From Amaranthus tricolor (Eukaryota; Streptophyta; Magnoliopsida; Caryophyllales; Amaranthaceae): a stretch of DNA of 64,000 nt. The notes under the pieces are model-generated. The model was not told the DNA's origin. It did no database searches and saw only the letters and a program-made list of their open reading frames with translations. Shown here in pieces: positions 13,023 through 28,181 of this stretch. The position numbers and the translations under genes are program-made. Numbering within the stretch: the first letter of the stretch is position 1; each line of letters begins with the position of its first letter. The DNA lies in contig NC_080057.1 in NCBI RefSeq assembly GCF_026212465.1, positions 23,970,147-24,034,146 on the forward strand. The letters run 5' to 3'.

Positions 13023-14321
13023 TGCTTACATTTTCCCTTCACTCTGTATAAAAGTAAAATGTGAAGGACTCTATACAGAGTTATGTTCCATCCTTGATGG
13101 TGTTGCATCACTGTAAATGTATCCCAACAATATCTTATGAAAAGACTTCAGAAATTTGGATATATGAATGTTTTTCTTTTCTTAAATTACTTTATTATTT
13201 GAGATGGAATTGCCTTCTAATTGGGTTCTCGAGTGAGCATGAACTCATGTACAAATTGTTTTACTCGTAATTCCTTTGTCCTTTGAGTTTCCTACTAACG
13301 GTGATATTTCTTTACAAAATATGTTAGTGGCATAGAAAATATATATCATAATAATCCTTTTGAAATAAGTATATTAAATTCAAAAAGACTGAAAGAATAT
13401 AATATAGTATTCATAAATGAAGTATAATATTGCATTGGATTCCATTTCTTGCATAATGATGCATGTATTTTTGTCATAAGAATAAGGAGAGTCCGAAAAT
13501 TAAAGTAATAAGTGATGAAATATACAAAAAGAGTGATAAAATCAAAGGTTTGTTAATGTTATGGAAAATGATAACAAAAATAAGAGTAGTAAAGTGAAAG
13601 TTTTAATATGGTTATGAACTAAAACAACAAAATTAATCATATAGATTATGAGATCAAATTCTATTTCAATTAGAATATATAGGAGTACTATTTTCTTTAG
13701 ATAAGATTCTGAGTTTACTTCTCACTAAAGAATTCTTACAGATAAGGAGAAAAGAAGCTAATCTTTTCTATAAGGGATGAGAATCGACCTCTTTATGTTT
13801 GAAAAAAAATCTTATGTAGTGTTAAGGAGCAAGTATTTCATTTTAAATTATAGATTTCAATAATGAAATTATAAATGAAGAATTTGAGAATGAGAAGGTC
13901 TGGGTAGTCATTTTCAAATTTTTAACTTTAACTACTTTAAAAATAATTGTGAAATTTAATTCAAATTTAAATTTGAAAATTTTTAATCTTCCAAATAATA
14001 AATTTGAGCAAATTTTAAATCTACAAATGAAATTATTATTACCAAACATGACATTATAGATTTCTCAATGTTGCTTTAATATAATTATTTTTATTTACTT
14101 CAGTTGCAAATATTTCATAACAGACTTTTTTTTTTTTTTGGTAATTGTTAATTAAATTTGCCGTCGCGGGAAACTTGTTATAATAAAACCCGCCCCTTTT
14201 GCCATCTCTTTTTTCATACTCCCATTTTACTTTTCAAGAAAGAAAGAAACATCTCTACTGGACTACTACTACTATTACTATACTATTGCATTCAATTCTC
14301 TGTTTCTTTCCTCAATTAATC
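13021..14321. other. Intergenic: TKI1 3' flank and leader of the CDC48 pseudogene
   Basis: No gene is seen. The region is AT-rich, with inverted, self-complementary stretches around 13830-14070 (ATTTCATTTTAAATTATAGATTT and relatives) that look like a small decayed inverted-repeat element. From about 14165 the composition becomes pyrimidine-rich with CTACTACTACTATTAC just before the ATG at 14322, as expected for a former CDC48 promoter and 5'UTR. Confidence 0.4.
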
Positions 14322-14431
14322 ATGCTTGACAATCCTGAATCCTCACATTCGTAAGTCGTAGTTCTTTCTTCTTCTTGATTTCATTTGATTTTTATTTTGC
14401 TTTTTAATTTTACTGAGTTTAATTTCTTTGA

Positions 14432-14620
<189 letters not shown>

Positions 14621-14981
14621 TAATTTCTTTATCCATTTTATTTACTTTTGCGTTTAGATTTTGATATGTTTTAGGGAGTATATGTTTTGGATTTAAGTAT
14701 TTTAATCCAGTAAAAATTAATTTGAATAATTCAACATATTCGTGATTTTCCTATAATAATCAATGTATTGATTAAGTATGAATAATCCCAATTTTTATTT
14801 TTTTTGAAAGAAAAGATAAAATAAAATAAAATGTCGAAAAAATTATCAAAAAATGTTTTAAAAAATTTATGTTTTTTTTAATATTTAGATTTTTTTATGT
14901 AAATTTTTAAAATTCTTTTTCTAATTTTAAATTAATTTTTAATTTATTTTTTACCTAGCAAGTCATCGAATTGTCTAAGTT

Positions 14982-15075
14982 TATTCCAGTTAAATACCCC
15001 TTAAAGTTGAGATTATTTATGGTTAATCTATTCCAGTTAAATACCCCTTAAAGTTGAGATTATTTATGGTTAATC
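14982..15075. repeat. 47-bp perfect tandem duplication in the CDC48 pseudogene intron
   Basis: Two back-to-back copies of a 47-bp unit beginning TATTCCAGTTAAATACCCCT (14982-15028 and 15029-15075). No difference is visible between the copies, so the duplication is recent. It lies in intron 2 of the pseudogene. Confidence 0.9.
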
Positions 15076-16244
15076 AATAGGTGAAATTATTGTAGGAAAA
15101 TCATGAAAAAGTTGAATTATTCTAGCTAATTTTTTCTTTAATCTATTCTATGTTGGAAGTCATATGAAGAGGAATGTAATGTAATTCGTATAAACAATTC
15201 ACTTTTAGGTTCCAGATATCTTCATTTCATTCAGGCATGTAAATACCTTTCTAAGTTTTGCTTATTAAATTTTTTAGATTTTCAAATTACTGTAGAATTA
15301 GAATGTTTTTCTTCCATAAAAGGGAATTATTGGGATGATGGAAACGGAAGTTGTTCAGAAATAGGAATTTTCAGTCAATGCTCTATTGATGGAAACTTAT
15401 TAAATGACTTGGATTGGATACATGTTTGGAGGTTTTTTAGCACAATTATAGATGCTATGACTGTTGAAAATACTTCACATGTGAAATAAGATTCCACATT
15501 TATAAAATAGTGTTTTGTGAACTAGCATATATATTAAGTGGGCTAATTCTCCTACTGTCATATGATTTTGGGAAACAATGAACCTCACCAAGTATGTGCA
15601 AGTGAATGCTCTTGACCCATGGGTTTGGGTGTCTCGTGTCCATACGAGTGGGCCATGTTAAGATTATGTGATGAATTGTCACGGCCTAATAATGACTATG
15701 TTCTGCTTTCTGCTGGTTTTTCTGCAATTTTAGATGTTGAGGTTACTCATTGTTACATGTTTATCTTTGATTAGTGCAGGAGAACTTATGTTTTCTGACC
15801 GTGTAATATGGTTTATGGATCTTTGAATAGTGTTTATGGGGTGGGTTTCCATTTGCCTAGATTGTTTTTTCTTTAAAGAATAAACTTGCAATAAAGCTTG
15901 AATTTCGGTGTTGAATGGTGATGTAATAAGCAGAGTTAGCCATTCAATTTAAATTCAATGAATATTATATGGATTTTAGTTGAAAATTTGTTAAGAGTTT
16001 ATCAATGGAGTGCCTAATGGTTGAAAAATAAGAGTCATGGAGTTTCATGTTATATGGCTTTTATGATCAAAAAGCCAACTGAACTGTTTAATGTGAGTTA
16101 TTGAAATTTTGATTTATGGAAGTTTGAAGTTGTGCTTCCTTAGTAGACTTGAAAATAGAATTAGATCCACGAGAGAAGGTCTCACTTAACTTTGTTTAAT
16201 GCGCTTGAACAAGTAGTCTGAGTAGATCAAAATTACTTCACAAA

Positions 16245-16445
16245 TTAAGTTGGTGTTTGGCAAGGTACTAATTTAAATTGCATTTAACGGTAATGATAAC
16301 TGTTAGAACTTTTAGCATTCAATATTAAAAATTATGTTTAAAATATTCACGATATTTTTTTGACAAATATTCTCTTTTGATTTTTTCCAACTATAATGAC
16401 AAATTATATTTCAATAGCTGCCATAACAACTCATTTCCGAACACT
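16245..16445. mobile_element. Short MITE-like element with GTGTTTGG / CCGAACAC ends
   Basis: The left side reads GGTGTTTGGCAAGGTACTAA near 16250 and the right side ends TTTCCGAACACTGATAC near 16440. The ends are inverted relative to each other. The type (perhaps hAT-derived) and the exact borders are uncertain. Confidence 0.35.
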
Positions 16446-16557
16446 GATACTTTAGACAACTACTTGGACAGTTATAAGCAAGCTGTTACAACTCTACAAT
16501 TAACGGCAACAATTTTTAACTCTAATGGACCCTGCCTAAATAAGATTGACTTAGATA

Positions 16558-16802
16558 CTCCCTCTATTTTCAAATGTTATCCTCATTCGCTTTTTTCACA
16601 GCTCCCAATGCAAACTTTAAAATCAAATAATTTTAAGTTTGAAAATTCTAAAAAGTTGATATTTAGAAAGTATACATTGAGATGAATCTAACAAGATCCC
16701 ACATGAATGTTTTTTCTTATATCTCAATGAGAAATCGTAATCAAAGTTTGACACTAAAATTCAAGAATTCTATTTGATAAGAATATATGAAAATAGAGGG
16801 AG
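16558..16802. mobile_element. Stowaway-like MITE (Tc1/mariner type)
   Basis: About 245 bp with 15-bp perfect terminal inverted repeats CTCCCTCTATTTTCA, flanked on both sides by TA (16556-16557 and 16803-16804). CTCCCTC ends plus a TA target are the Stowaway hallmark. It sits in intron 2 of the CDC48 pseudogene. Confidence 0.85.
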
Positions 16803-17054
16803 TAGTTCAGTAGAGTGGGTGGTAGGGGCTATCATAATGTTGGTTGAGGGTAGGGGAGCAGCCAAGCAGAATAGGATAAGAGTTTTAATGAGTTGTCAGA
16901 AAGAGATGACCAGGTTACATTTCATGTAGGACTGTTATGGGAAGATGTCTTCCAAATTTGGGATTACTCTAACTAACTTAGTTAAGAAGATGGCATGTTT
17001 TTGCGAGAGGATTTCAATATTGACTTCAAAATCTGGTTTTTGGAAACTTTTTAG

Positions 17055-17342
<288 letters not shown>

Positions 17343-18294
17343 TGAAAACATTATTAAAAATATGTACAATACATTTCATCACGTTACCTTAATGCTATTT
17401 TGTGGCTCCCACCTAGGTCGAGGTTTGGGAGTACGGTTATGTGCAATTGTACTCTTGGTAGCAAATATATGTGCAACTTTACATAAAAGTGCTCACAATT
17501 TAATGAGACATTTTAATATAGTCTATTATACATCATTAAAAATATACGGATTTCTGTTTTTTCCTGCTCTTTAGTTATGGCTACATGGGCTTTGACGATA
17601 AGAAGTACATTGTCATGTTGAGTAAAATTTTAACTTTGTTATGTTGGCTAAGCGACACTTGGAAGAAGATAACAACAGCATAGCACAGCTTTTGAGATAT
17701 CTCATGATTCATTAATCATTATTGCAAATTAAAGCTCAAGTATTAAGCTCAAGTATTACTTTTGTTGAGTCCTTTTATTGGGAGCTAACTAGCTAAGTAG
17801 GAAGTTTTTCTGTTAATTTTCTTTTATAAAAAACATTTGTTGTATTAGACTGAATTGCTACAAGTCAATTATGTCTTCTATTTTCTGATCCTCAAGGGTT
17901 CTTTATGGGTTAGTTTCTCTTAAATTAACCCTTAAACCAGCCAAGTCAATTGTATAGGAAAGCCAAATCTCTCTATTAGGACAGAGAACCAATTCTCTAG
18001 CCTGATGAAGGGTCTTTAGAACATTTGCTAATCATCTATGAACTATAAATATGAGAACTTTAGAGATGTGAATTCCTAGTATCAGATTTAATTAACAAGC
18101 TCTCCTAATGGTTTAGAGCTTATGATATGGAAATATTAAAATCAAATTGAACATACGTTCTGTAAATTTCTCATTGCATGTTATGCAACCACTTATAATG
18201 TATTGATGGGCTGAGCTGAAACTCCATACTATATTAGCTTCTGTCTTATGTAATGGCCTTGATTTAGTTCTATGTAATCCTCTTCAATGGTTGA

Positions 18295-18924
<630 letters not shown>

Positions 18925-19229
18925 TGAGCACATGTTATTGTTATGGGGGCTACTAATCGTCCTAAAAGGTTTGGTCAATTTGACAGAGAAATAGATATTG
19001 GTGTGCCCGGATGAAATTGGTAGACTTGAGATTCTCCGCATTCACACTAAAAACATGAAGTTCTCTGAAGTATGAACCTCTATTTTTCCTATAGAAATTG
19101 CTGTTAAGAGTTATCAGCTTTGTTAATATAGTTTCTTGTGTTCCTTTTCATCCAACAGGTTGATTTAGAAAGAATTTCCAAGGACACACATGGTTATGCT
19201 GGTGCCGACTTAGCTTATTTATGTACTGA

Positions 19230-19424
<195 letters not shown>

Positions 19425-19649
19425 TAATTTGTTTTTATTGATTATGTATTTATGTACGGCTTTTGGTACTTCAGGTTGTGGAAATTCCTAATGACACCTT
19501 GGCTGACATTGGTGGCCTTGAAAATGTCAAAAGAGAGCTTCAAGAGGTGTGCATGTCCTTTATTCCCTTATGTTCTTTCAATCATGTACCAGACACTTAT
19601 TTCTATTTAATACTGTGACTTTTAAACACTCTTGGATTTCTTACTGTAG

Positions 19650-20006
<357 letters not shown>

Positions 20007-20093
20007 TGATAGTAGTGAAATTTATGAATTTCCCCGTCCAAGTAAATTCTTTTTTTAGGCTAACGCCATTTAATCCTTAATATTCTATTTTAA

Positions 20094-20662
<569 letters not shown>

Positions 20663-21181
20663 TGACATGGTATCAGAGTCCTTTGGTTGAAATGTGGATA
20701 TAGCACAAGCCCTCCTCATACGTGACGCTAAATATTTCACTTTAAATGTTAAACTTTTGGTTAAATTGGTTCCTTGACAGCCTTTCTGTGTACCTTTTGG
20801 TTCTTCAAATGAATGTTTCTTTTTCATGAAATCCAGTATTTCGTGCTGCGATATAATCAAACTTGAGGTTTGTTTTCTCCTTTACAGGACATGGAAAGTG
20901 AGAGGCGGAGAAGTGTAAACGCTGAAGCCATGGACGAATGTGGAGGACGAAGTCGCTGAAATCAAGGCTGCTCATTTTGAGGAATCAATGAAATATGCTA
21001 GGAGGAGCGTTAGTGACACTGATGTTTGAAATATCAGGCATTTGCTCAGACCTTGCAGCAGTCGAGAAGGTTTGGCACCGAGTTTCGTTTCAACACCAAC
21101 ACTTCTAATGGTGGGACTACTGGTGCAGACGCTTTTGCTGCTTCAGCTGGTGGAGCTGATGAAGATGATCTCTATAACTAA

Positions 21182-21584
21182 GCTTTTCTTGGGTTTTCGA
21201 CTTTTCGTATCAATGTACTTTGTAATTCGTTGAAGAGAATGTGTCGTATGTAGTTAAGGCGATCTTGTTTTCATCATTTAACTGTAGAATTACGTCCCCA
21301 GAGCAGTTATTGTAAATTGTTGGAAATTTTCTTTTAACTTTCTGGGAAAATAGTTAATTGTTAGACATGTATATGTCATGTTTGTTTTTAAGCCTGTTCT
21401 TGTGAGACTTTTTTCTTATCAGTCTTGTTACTTAAAAGATTCTCCGACTCATAGTACCGTATTCATGGTTGATGTTGAAGGATTATTTGGGGGCAGAGCT
21501 GTTGCTATGTTAGGAGTTAGGACTTAGGATCAAGGAGGGTCTACTCATGACTCAAGTGAATCGAAGCAATATCAAGTTTTGTAT
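21182..21584. other. 3' flank of the CDC48 pseudogene
   Basis: About 400 bp without a gene; it probably contains the former 3'UTR (T-rich, with TTGTAAATTGTTGG near 21310). Nothing else is recognised. Confidence 0.5.
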
Positions 21585-22015
21585 GAGACTGTTTCACCGT
21601 GAGAAAGGTTTGTACAATCTCATACATTCCAACCACTTGATCATATGATTGTAAGTGATCATTTTAAGGTTGAAATTGATCATTTTAAGGTTGAAATTGA
21701 TCATTTTAAGACTATAAAAAGTTATCATTTTAAAACTGTTAGTGATCACATAAAGGTTATAATTGGTCACATAAAGTTATTAATAGTCACTTAAAAATTA
21801 TAAACAATTGCTTTAAGATTGTAAGTAATCACTTCAAAGATAAGTGATCACATAAAGACTATAAAAATGATCACTTTAAAACTGTAAATGATCATTTTTA
21901 GGTTATAATTTATCATTTTAAGATTATAAGTGATCATTTAAAAGTTATAGATGATCATTTTTAAGATTGCAAGTGTACAGTGAATTAGCCCTAACAGAGA
22001 TTATTTCACCGTGAA
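21585..22015. repeat. Minisatellite of 21-24 bp units flanked by CACCGTGA blocks
   Basis: Roughly 14-16 copies of a degenerate unit (GATCATTTTAAGGTTGAAATT and variants such as GTGATCACATAAAGGTTATAA) run from about 21653 to 21972. The first three units are almost identical with a 21-bp period; later ones drift. A GTTTCACCGTGAGA block lies on the left (about 21590) and ATTTCACCGTGAAAC on the right (about 21997), the two being similar in the same orientation. No reading frame runs through it. Confidence 0.85.
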
Positions 22016-23220
22016 ACCCTCTTATTTAACAATTTGTAAATCAAATAATTATTTTAAAATTATAAATATTCACTTTAAAGATAAATGATCATTTACCAGA
22101 ATGAATTATTTGAAGGACCTCTAAGGCTCTAACCAAGAATATATACTACTAGTAGAATCAATTTCTCTCTAGACTTCAATTATTTGAGTGGAAGGGATGT
22201 TGCAATCCCTAAAGCATGAAGTATGGGTGCCCAAAACTCTACTAGGCCCGGCCTAGTACTCTACTCCCACTTTTGTGTAACTTGGCATAATTCAACAAAC
22301 AACTCTCATTATTATTAATCGTCCGAAATCATCTCAAAATAAAAAGTTTATATTTTAATTTTTAAAAGTTATAATAGTTGAACTATTTAGTTCATATAAG
22401 ACATGTTTACGTGTAAGAGCACCTTATACAATGATTTGTATTACAAGTTTACTCCCGTCAAAACAACGTTTGGTTCTAAGTTGTTCTTGATAAAATGTGT
22501 ATCAATCTCCATATGTTTAATTCGATCATGTTGAACTGAATTCTCAGAAACACTAATTGTTGGTTTTAATGGTACAATATAACTTACTGGCAAAATTATA
22601 ATTGTAATTAAATCTTCAATAATTCATGATCAATCTTTTATCACTTGTCAAATAAAGACATAGAATATTTATTTTTAAAGTATTACCCAAAATTTTATGT
22701 CAAATTCTCAAGTCTCACCTTAATTTCTAATCTTTTAGTTCCTCGTGGATATTAGTTCATTACAAACAATTGGACAATATTTTTCAATATCAATCAATTC
22801 CTCTTAATCTATAGTCGACAATATTGTTTTTAATTTTCAAGGACCTTAGAAAGTAGCAAATATTTTTAATAAAATCTTTTTATATTTATACAAAAGAAAA
22901 AACATATACAATTCCAAAAATAAAAAAATATTAAATCCTAAGTTAAATTATACTTCTAATAAATTCTTTTTGTTAGTGAAGAAACATTTCCTTGCATTTT
23001 ATGTATATTTTTTTACATTGAAAAAACATATATAAAACCTTACAAAGCATAAAAATGTAAAACACAAATTATTTTATAAGACGGTCTTGCAATGAGACAT
23101 ATCCAATATATATAGTTCTAAATTGACTAACTAATATAAATAATAAGAACATAAAAAAATTGAGTTTGTCTCACTGACAAACGGAATCATAATAAGTAGT
23201 TGAAAGCATAGCATAAAAAT
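22016..23220. other. AT-rich gene-free sequence with a decayed GTCTC-type MITE
   Basis: No gene is seen. At about 23080-23190, TAAGACGGTCTTGCAATGAG on the left and TTGTCTCACTGACAAACGG on the right enclose a short AT-rich core, resembling the better preserved element at 44572-44704. The rest is AT-rich and unassigned. Confidence 0.4.
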
Positions 23221-23224
23221 GTGG

Positions 23225-23405
23225 TGACAGTTGCGATAGTAATAATGAAACATTGATGCGGTAACGGGAGTGATATACGTTATATATCGTAACACCTAAA
23301 TATCGAGCGAAATCAATAGATATACCTTAATACAGCTCAAAACGCAATTTTTTAATACTGTTACAACGCGTAAAATATCGATTTATTGTTTTTAAAAACC
23401 TTAAT
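23225..23405 (-). repeat. Dispersed repeat family B, copy 2
   Basis: The reverse complement contains AAGGTTTTTAAAAACA, CGATATTTTACGCGTTG and CACTCCCGTTACCGCATCA, matching the order of blocks at 1470-1640 on the plus strand. It is a diverged family member in opposite orientation. Confidence 0.45.
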
Positions 23406-24908
23406 AACATGAATAACGTAATGCGATAGGGTTTTATTTTTACTCTATGGTTGAAAGTGAAGAAAGACCAACAAAGGGGAAAAACCAAACAAGAGGTTTA
23501 TAAATCCTTCAATTCCGTGACTTGGATCTCTCAATAACTATTTGTCTCTTGGCTTTTTCTTTTTCTTTTTTTTTTATATGGGGATTTACAATTTCTATCT
23601 AATTCTATGCCGTAGTTTGGAAGCAATCCTTTTAGTTCTTATTTTAATTCCCTTTGTTAAGTACTTCTATTAAATTAAATGTGGGGCCTACTGTTGTATA
23701 GAGTAGTATAGTAGGAGTACAAGTACATTACATTTATAACGTAATAATGTACGCCTACTTTTATGGCAAACATCAAGTATTAAGCTCTGAAAACAATAAC
23801 ACTAACACACTATTACAATGCATTGGAAATCACCTTTGTCTCCTTTACTTTTCCTATGGTATACTTATTATTAATAGCCATATATTCAGTGAGAAAATAT
23901 TATCATCAATAAAAAGTATAATAAAATGAAAAAAAATACTATGTTAAAGTATTTTTTATCATTTAAATTTATTTTATATATGTGTTTGATATGTAAGAAA
24001 AAATATTATATTTCATAATATTCCTATTAAATTTTTATAATTTTTAATTGCACATAACTCAAAATATAAATAAATAAAAAAGTTACATTAAAAAATTAAA
24101 TATAATAAGTATAGTGAAAAAAAAGAAAAACAACATCCATTATATATGGAGTACCGCTTTTTTTTATTTTAGTTTGTTTATCACACTTTTAATTAATCAT
24201 TTCATATACTTCTATTTGATATCTCTATGGTGTGTTGAACTTACTTAATATATTTTCTCTTATATACTGTTTAATTATACACTTTATCTTTATTCTCACT
24301 TATATACTTAATATATTTATCAAAAGAATGAACATGACATCAAATATAGTATTCCTTTCATTTCAATTTTGTTGGTTGCACTTTGACTAAAAAAATTTAG
24401 AACGGTGAATGTATAACACTTAAATTATCACTCTCTCCATTTTATAATTTTTTGTTATATTTGAACAAAAACCTTTCATATTTTTTACTTATTTATTTTT
24501 TATTATACAATAGGCAAAAAGAATGCTAGCACATCCGCTAAGTGATAATTCAATTTAAGAACTTATCTGAGAAAATAATATTTGCTCTAAATGAGACAAC
24601 ACCCATATATTAATTAAATTATGATAAACAATATAAAACGTCTCATATATTAATTAAATTGTGATAAACATTATAAAATAATAAGGTCTTAGAATACCAA
24701 TGTGGCAAGAAAAACCACAAAAAACCCTTCGATAAAGTCAACACAACTCATTGATGACTGAGCATGCATTAAACTGTGCTTAACTAAGATACCGTTAAAC
24801 ACTAAAAAAAATTATTCACAGTTATTATAAAAAAATAAATAATAATTGACAAATAAAAGAAAAACAAAACAAAAAAAGATGTGTAGTTAATTATATTTTA
24901 AAATTTTA
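23406..24908. other. AT-rich gene-free sequence with a mariner-like MITE relic
   Basis: No gene is seen. At about 23940-24125 is a sequence with the same order of words (TTTATTTTATATATG, TGTAAGAAAAAATAT, TTTTTATAATTTTTAATTG, AAGTATAGTGAAA) as the elements near 30830-31050 and 54873-55119. Its ends are worn. Confidence 0.4.
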
Positions 24909-27350
24909 TCTATATATATTAGATATTTATCTATATTTAATACTAAAATAGAGACCATCTAAGGACACATGTTATTTTCTCATGAGTTTAGTTCCCGCCT
25001 AATAATTAGAGTACTGAATACATTATTGCTTCAAATAGCCTTTAATACTAGATTATCTACTATAATAATCCTTACATTTAAAGCATTAATTACTATAGCA
25101 TTATTGACTTTCTCTATCTCATTAAACTAATTCTCACATTTTTTGAAGATCATTGCAGCTTGTTGTTGGAAAATTACTTCGATTTTTTTCTAATAAAATT
25201 TTTCTATCTTTCTTCTATTTTCATATCTAAAAATTGAGTTTTTTTATTTTGATTATATCTCTCTGTAGATTTTTTTAGTTTAGTTAATTCGAGCGAAAGA
25301 GAGAAGCAAAGTACGTAACTAATCTCGATGAATGGGCCATATCTCTTGTATTAGTACATTTTTATCTCTTTCATTTTCTTAAATTTTTTTATTTATTGAT
25401 TTTTGATATCATGTTTTCTTCTATGCATGTGAATGATTCATTTAGAAAATTAGATTTTAATTGCCTATTATTATTATTGTTATTATTTTGAATGATCAAA
25501 CATGGATCTCTTTCTTTTTTTTTAATTTAGCAAATTTGTTCAAGTTGATTACAAGAAGTAAGAAGGGAAACACTACTACTTGCAGGAGATATGAGTTATC
25601 CAATAAGTCTAAAAAAAATTTAGAGTCCTTTTTCATTTAAATTGGAGTCTTTTTGATATATTTTTAAATCTTATATTTTTTTTTTCCTAATTTATTTTAG
25701 AGTTTATGAGTGTGCTCTTTTAATACAGAGTTTAATTTTTTGAAATTTTCTATAGAATATTTGGTGGGCTTATCTAATATCAGTATTGGTTCCAGTGAGG
25801 AAAGACACAAAATTGATATAATTGTGTTATATTTTGTAAATGTTACTATCATGTCATTCTTATTATTAATGAAACCTCAAAGTTTTCATATTGTTACTCT
25901 CACTGTCATTATTTATTTAATTTTCCTATATCAAATTTTTGTTTTTTTACAAATTGGTATAATTGCATTATATTTGTAATGGTTTTTCTATTTTGTGATT
26001 TTCAAATAAGTGGATTATAATAAGATGGGGAAATTAGGTGAAACCTAAGAATAAAGTTAATTAGATTAATATAGCTTAATCATCTCCCAAATGGAATTTG
26101 GAGCAAAAGTTAGGTGATACCATAGACATATGCGACAAAAGAATTTAGCTACAAAAAGATAATATATTTCAAATAATTTATTTTTACAATATATACTCTT
26201 AATACAATTTTTTGTGTTTTTAACCCAAGTTTTGTGAAGGTAATTAGGGTTGACCTTGAGATTTGAGAGGCTTGGTGAAAAGTATTTATTGTGGGCTCCT
26301 AATTACTAAAAATACTATTATAGGCCCCTAACTATTGAATATTAAAACTATCATTTTTCTAACTTTTTATGGGCCCGTTACACAGGCCCTCATGCCACCT
26401 TAAAAAGACCGACACTAGATACAGAGGTATTGATATAAAAGGAGTGCCTTTATTTATTATAATTTTTTTATATTAAATCTTTTGGGAAATTGATTGTTGT
26501 GGCAATTTTTTTAAACTTTTACCATCATTTTATTAAATTTATACATATATTGTATAATGAATATATTATTGTCTTATTTACATTGAATAATAATATATGC
26601 ATGTAAGGAAATATAAAGTATCACATATGTTACATTCTTTACAAATATATCACTTCTTCTAATAAAAATCTTAAATTAATACATCTTAAAAAGTAAATTT
26701 TTTCCAATGCAAGTTAATTAACTATTAATTAAATAATTAAAAGACATTCTAGACACTAAATTTTAGGTAACAACAGCAAATGTATTTAATTGATATTTTT
26801 CTATGGGTTTTATACTAAGTATAAATTTTATGAACTATTAATTAAATAATTAAATTTAAATTATGGATATGAATTGCTTGGATTTGATTTATTGGAGGTT
26901 TTGATTGATGTATATTTTTTTAGCTGGTAAAATTGATAACTTTATTCAAATTGAGGCGAAATAAGTCGTGCTTAGAGATGGACGATATCTAATACTTATT
27001 AATGCGTGATAGATCATATGTAGTTGTTTTATGGGTCAAAAGTAGGCAAAAACTAAAGATTTTAATATGTGATGATTATAATAATATTTATACTTTAACA
27101 TACAATATTTATACAAAAAAGTGGTTCAATATTTATAATTGATAAAAGTTCTTATAAATGTATTCATTTCACTAAGTTTATATATCGTTTAACTTTATTT
27201 TCCGTCGTAATATATATTATGGTACACAAATCTATATTTCAAATTGCATATCAATATTAATTTCTTTATCTTATTCATCTCTTTTAATATTTTTTTATTT
27301 ATTTATATAAAATATTAAATAACCCGTGCTTAGCAAGGACAATCACCTAG
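24909..27350 (+). mobile_element. Candidate non-autonomous Helitron
   Basis: The left end begins TCTATATATATTAGATA directly after an A (24908), followed by TAGAGACCATCTAAGG. The right end is a CCCGTGCTTAGCAAGG hairpin-like block, a short spacer and CTAG at 27347-27350, directly followed by T. The pattern A|TC...hairpin...CTAG|T fits Helitron insertion between A and T without target duplication. No Rep/helicase coding is visible in the 2.44 kb, so it would be non-autonomous. An 89-codon hydrophobic open frame at 25710-25979 is not recognised. The 3' end is the stronger evidence; the 5' end is a best guess. Confidence 0.5.
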
Positions 27351-27847
27351 TACTTTTATAAATCTTAATAATACTTCATTTTCTACCAATGCATATTTTA
27401 CCATCTCATGATTTCAAGTTTTATATCATTACTTCATTCATAACTTATGTTATATATAACTAAATATTGTAAAACGTAAAAATTAATCACAATTTGTTTT
27501 GGAAAATAGTTTTTATAAAAGTTCGCTATATAAAGAAATATTTTCCCCAATCAATAACCACCTTAATATGAGATTCGAAGTCATAAATTATCTATTATAT
27601 TGATTCTGATACAATATATATTAAGGAACTATATCATCAAATAACTCAAACTGATAATTAACAATTCAAAATATGTTTCCATCCATGTCATATATAATTT
27701 ATACTTCTAACATTTAATTTACCATGTATCATTCAACTATTTAGTCAATTCATAATTATTTTTAGTATTTTATTATTTATTATGTATTTTATTATTAATT
27801 ATGTAGAAAATTTATAAAAACATGCATCATTGACATGCAAAAGATTC

Positions 27848-28181
27848 ACGGCCCGCCCTAAGCAATGGTAAGAAGGGCTTGCGCCTAAGGCCCACGAAAA
27901 AAGTGGATAAATTTTGCCTTCTTATACATCGAACTTGAGTTTTTATGTGGTTAAATTGTGCATTTAATCTTCAAGCTACAATGTTAATAATGATAATTGT
28001 TATCTTATTTACTAATTATTGAATTATATATGCATGATTATCAAACTAAAAGCGAATAACATTGAGCTCTATTATTGGCGTATAATATTTTTTTTATATT
28101 ATAAATTTTATAATTATAAATATAATTTAGACCGTAATTTATTTTTCACCCCCGACTCCTAAATTCTTAGGGCCGGCCCTA
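27848..28181. mobile_element. Small element with GGGCCGGCCCTAAG-type inverted ends
   Basis: The left end reads CGGCCCGCCCTAAG (27849-27862) and the right end CTTAGGGCCGGCCCT (28166-28180), which are inverted relative to each other with one or two differences. The core is AT-rich and non-coding. It is a MITE-like element of about 330 bp; the superfamily is not assigned because no target duplication is clear. Confidence 0.55.

Noticed and set aside
21653..21972. Regular short repeats that could be taken for a CRISPR array
   Set aside because: Plant nuclear DNA, no unique spacers, units are contiguous and drift gradually: a minisatellite.
25710..25979. 89-codon hydrophobic open frame in the candidate Helitron
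   Set aside because: AT-rich sequence readily gives Leu/Ile/Phe frames; no start context, no family match.
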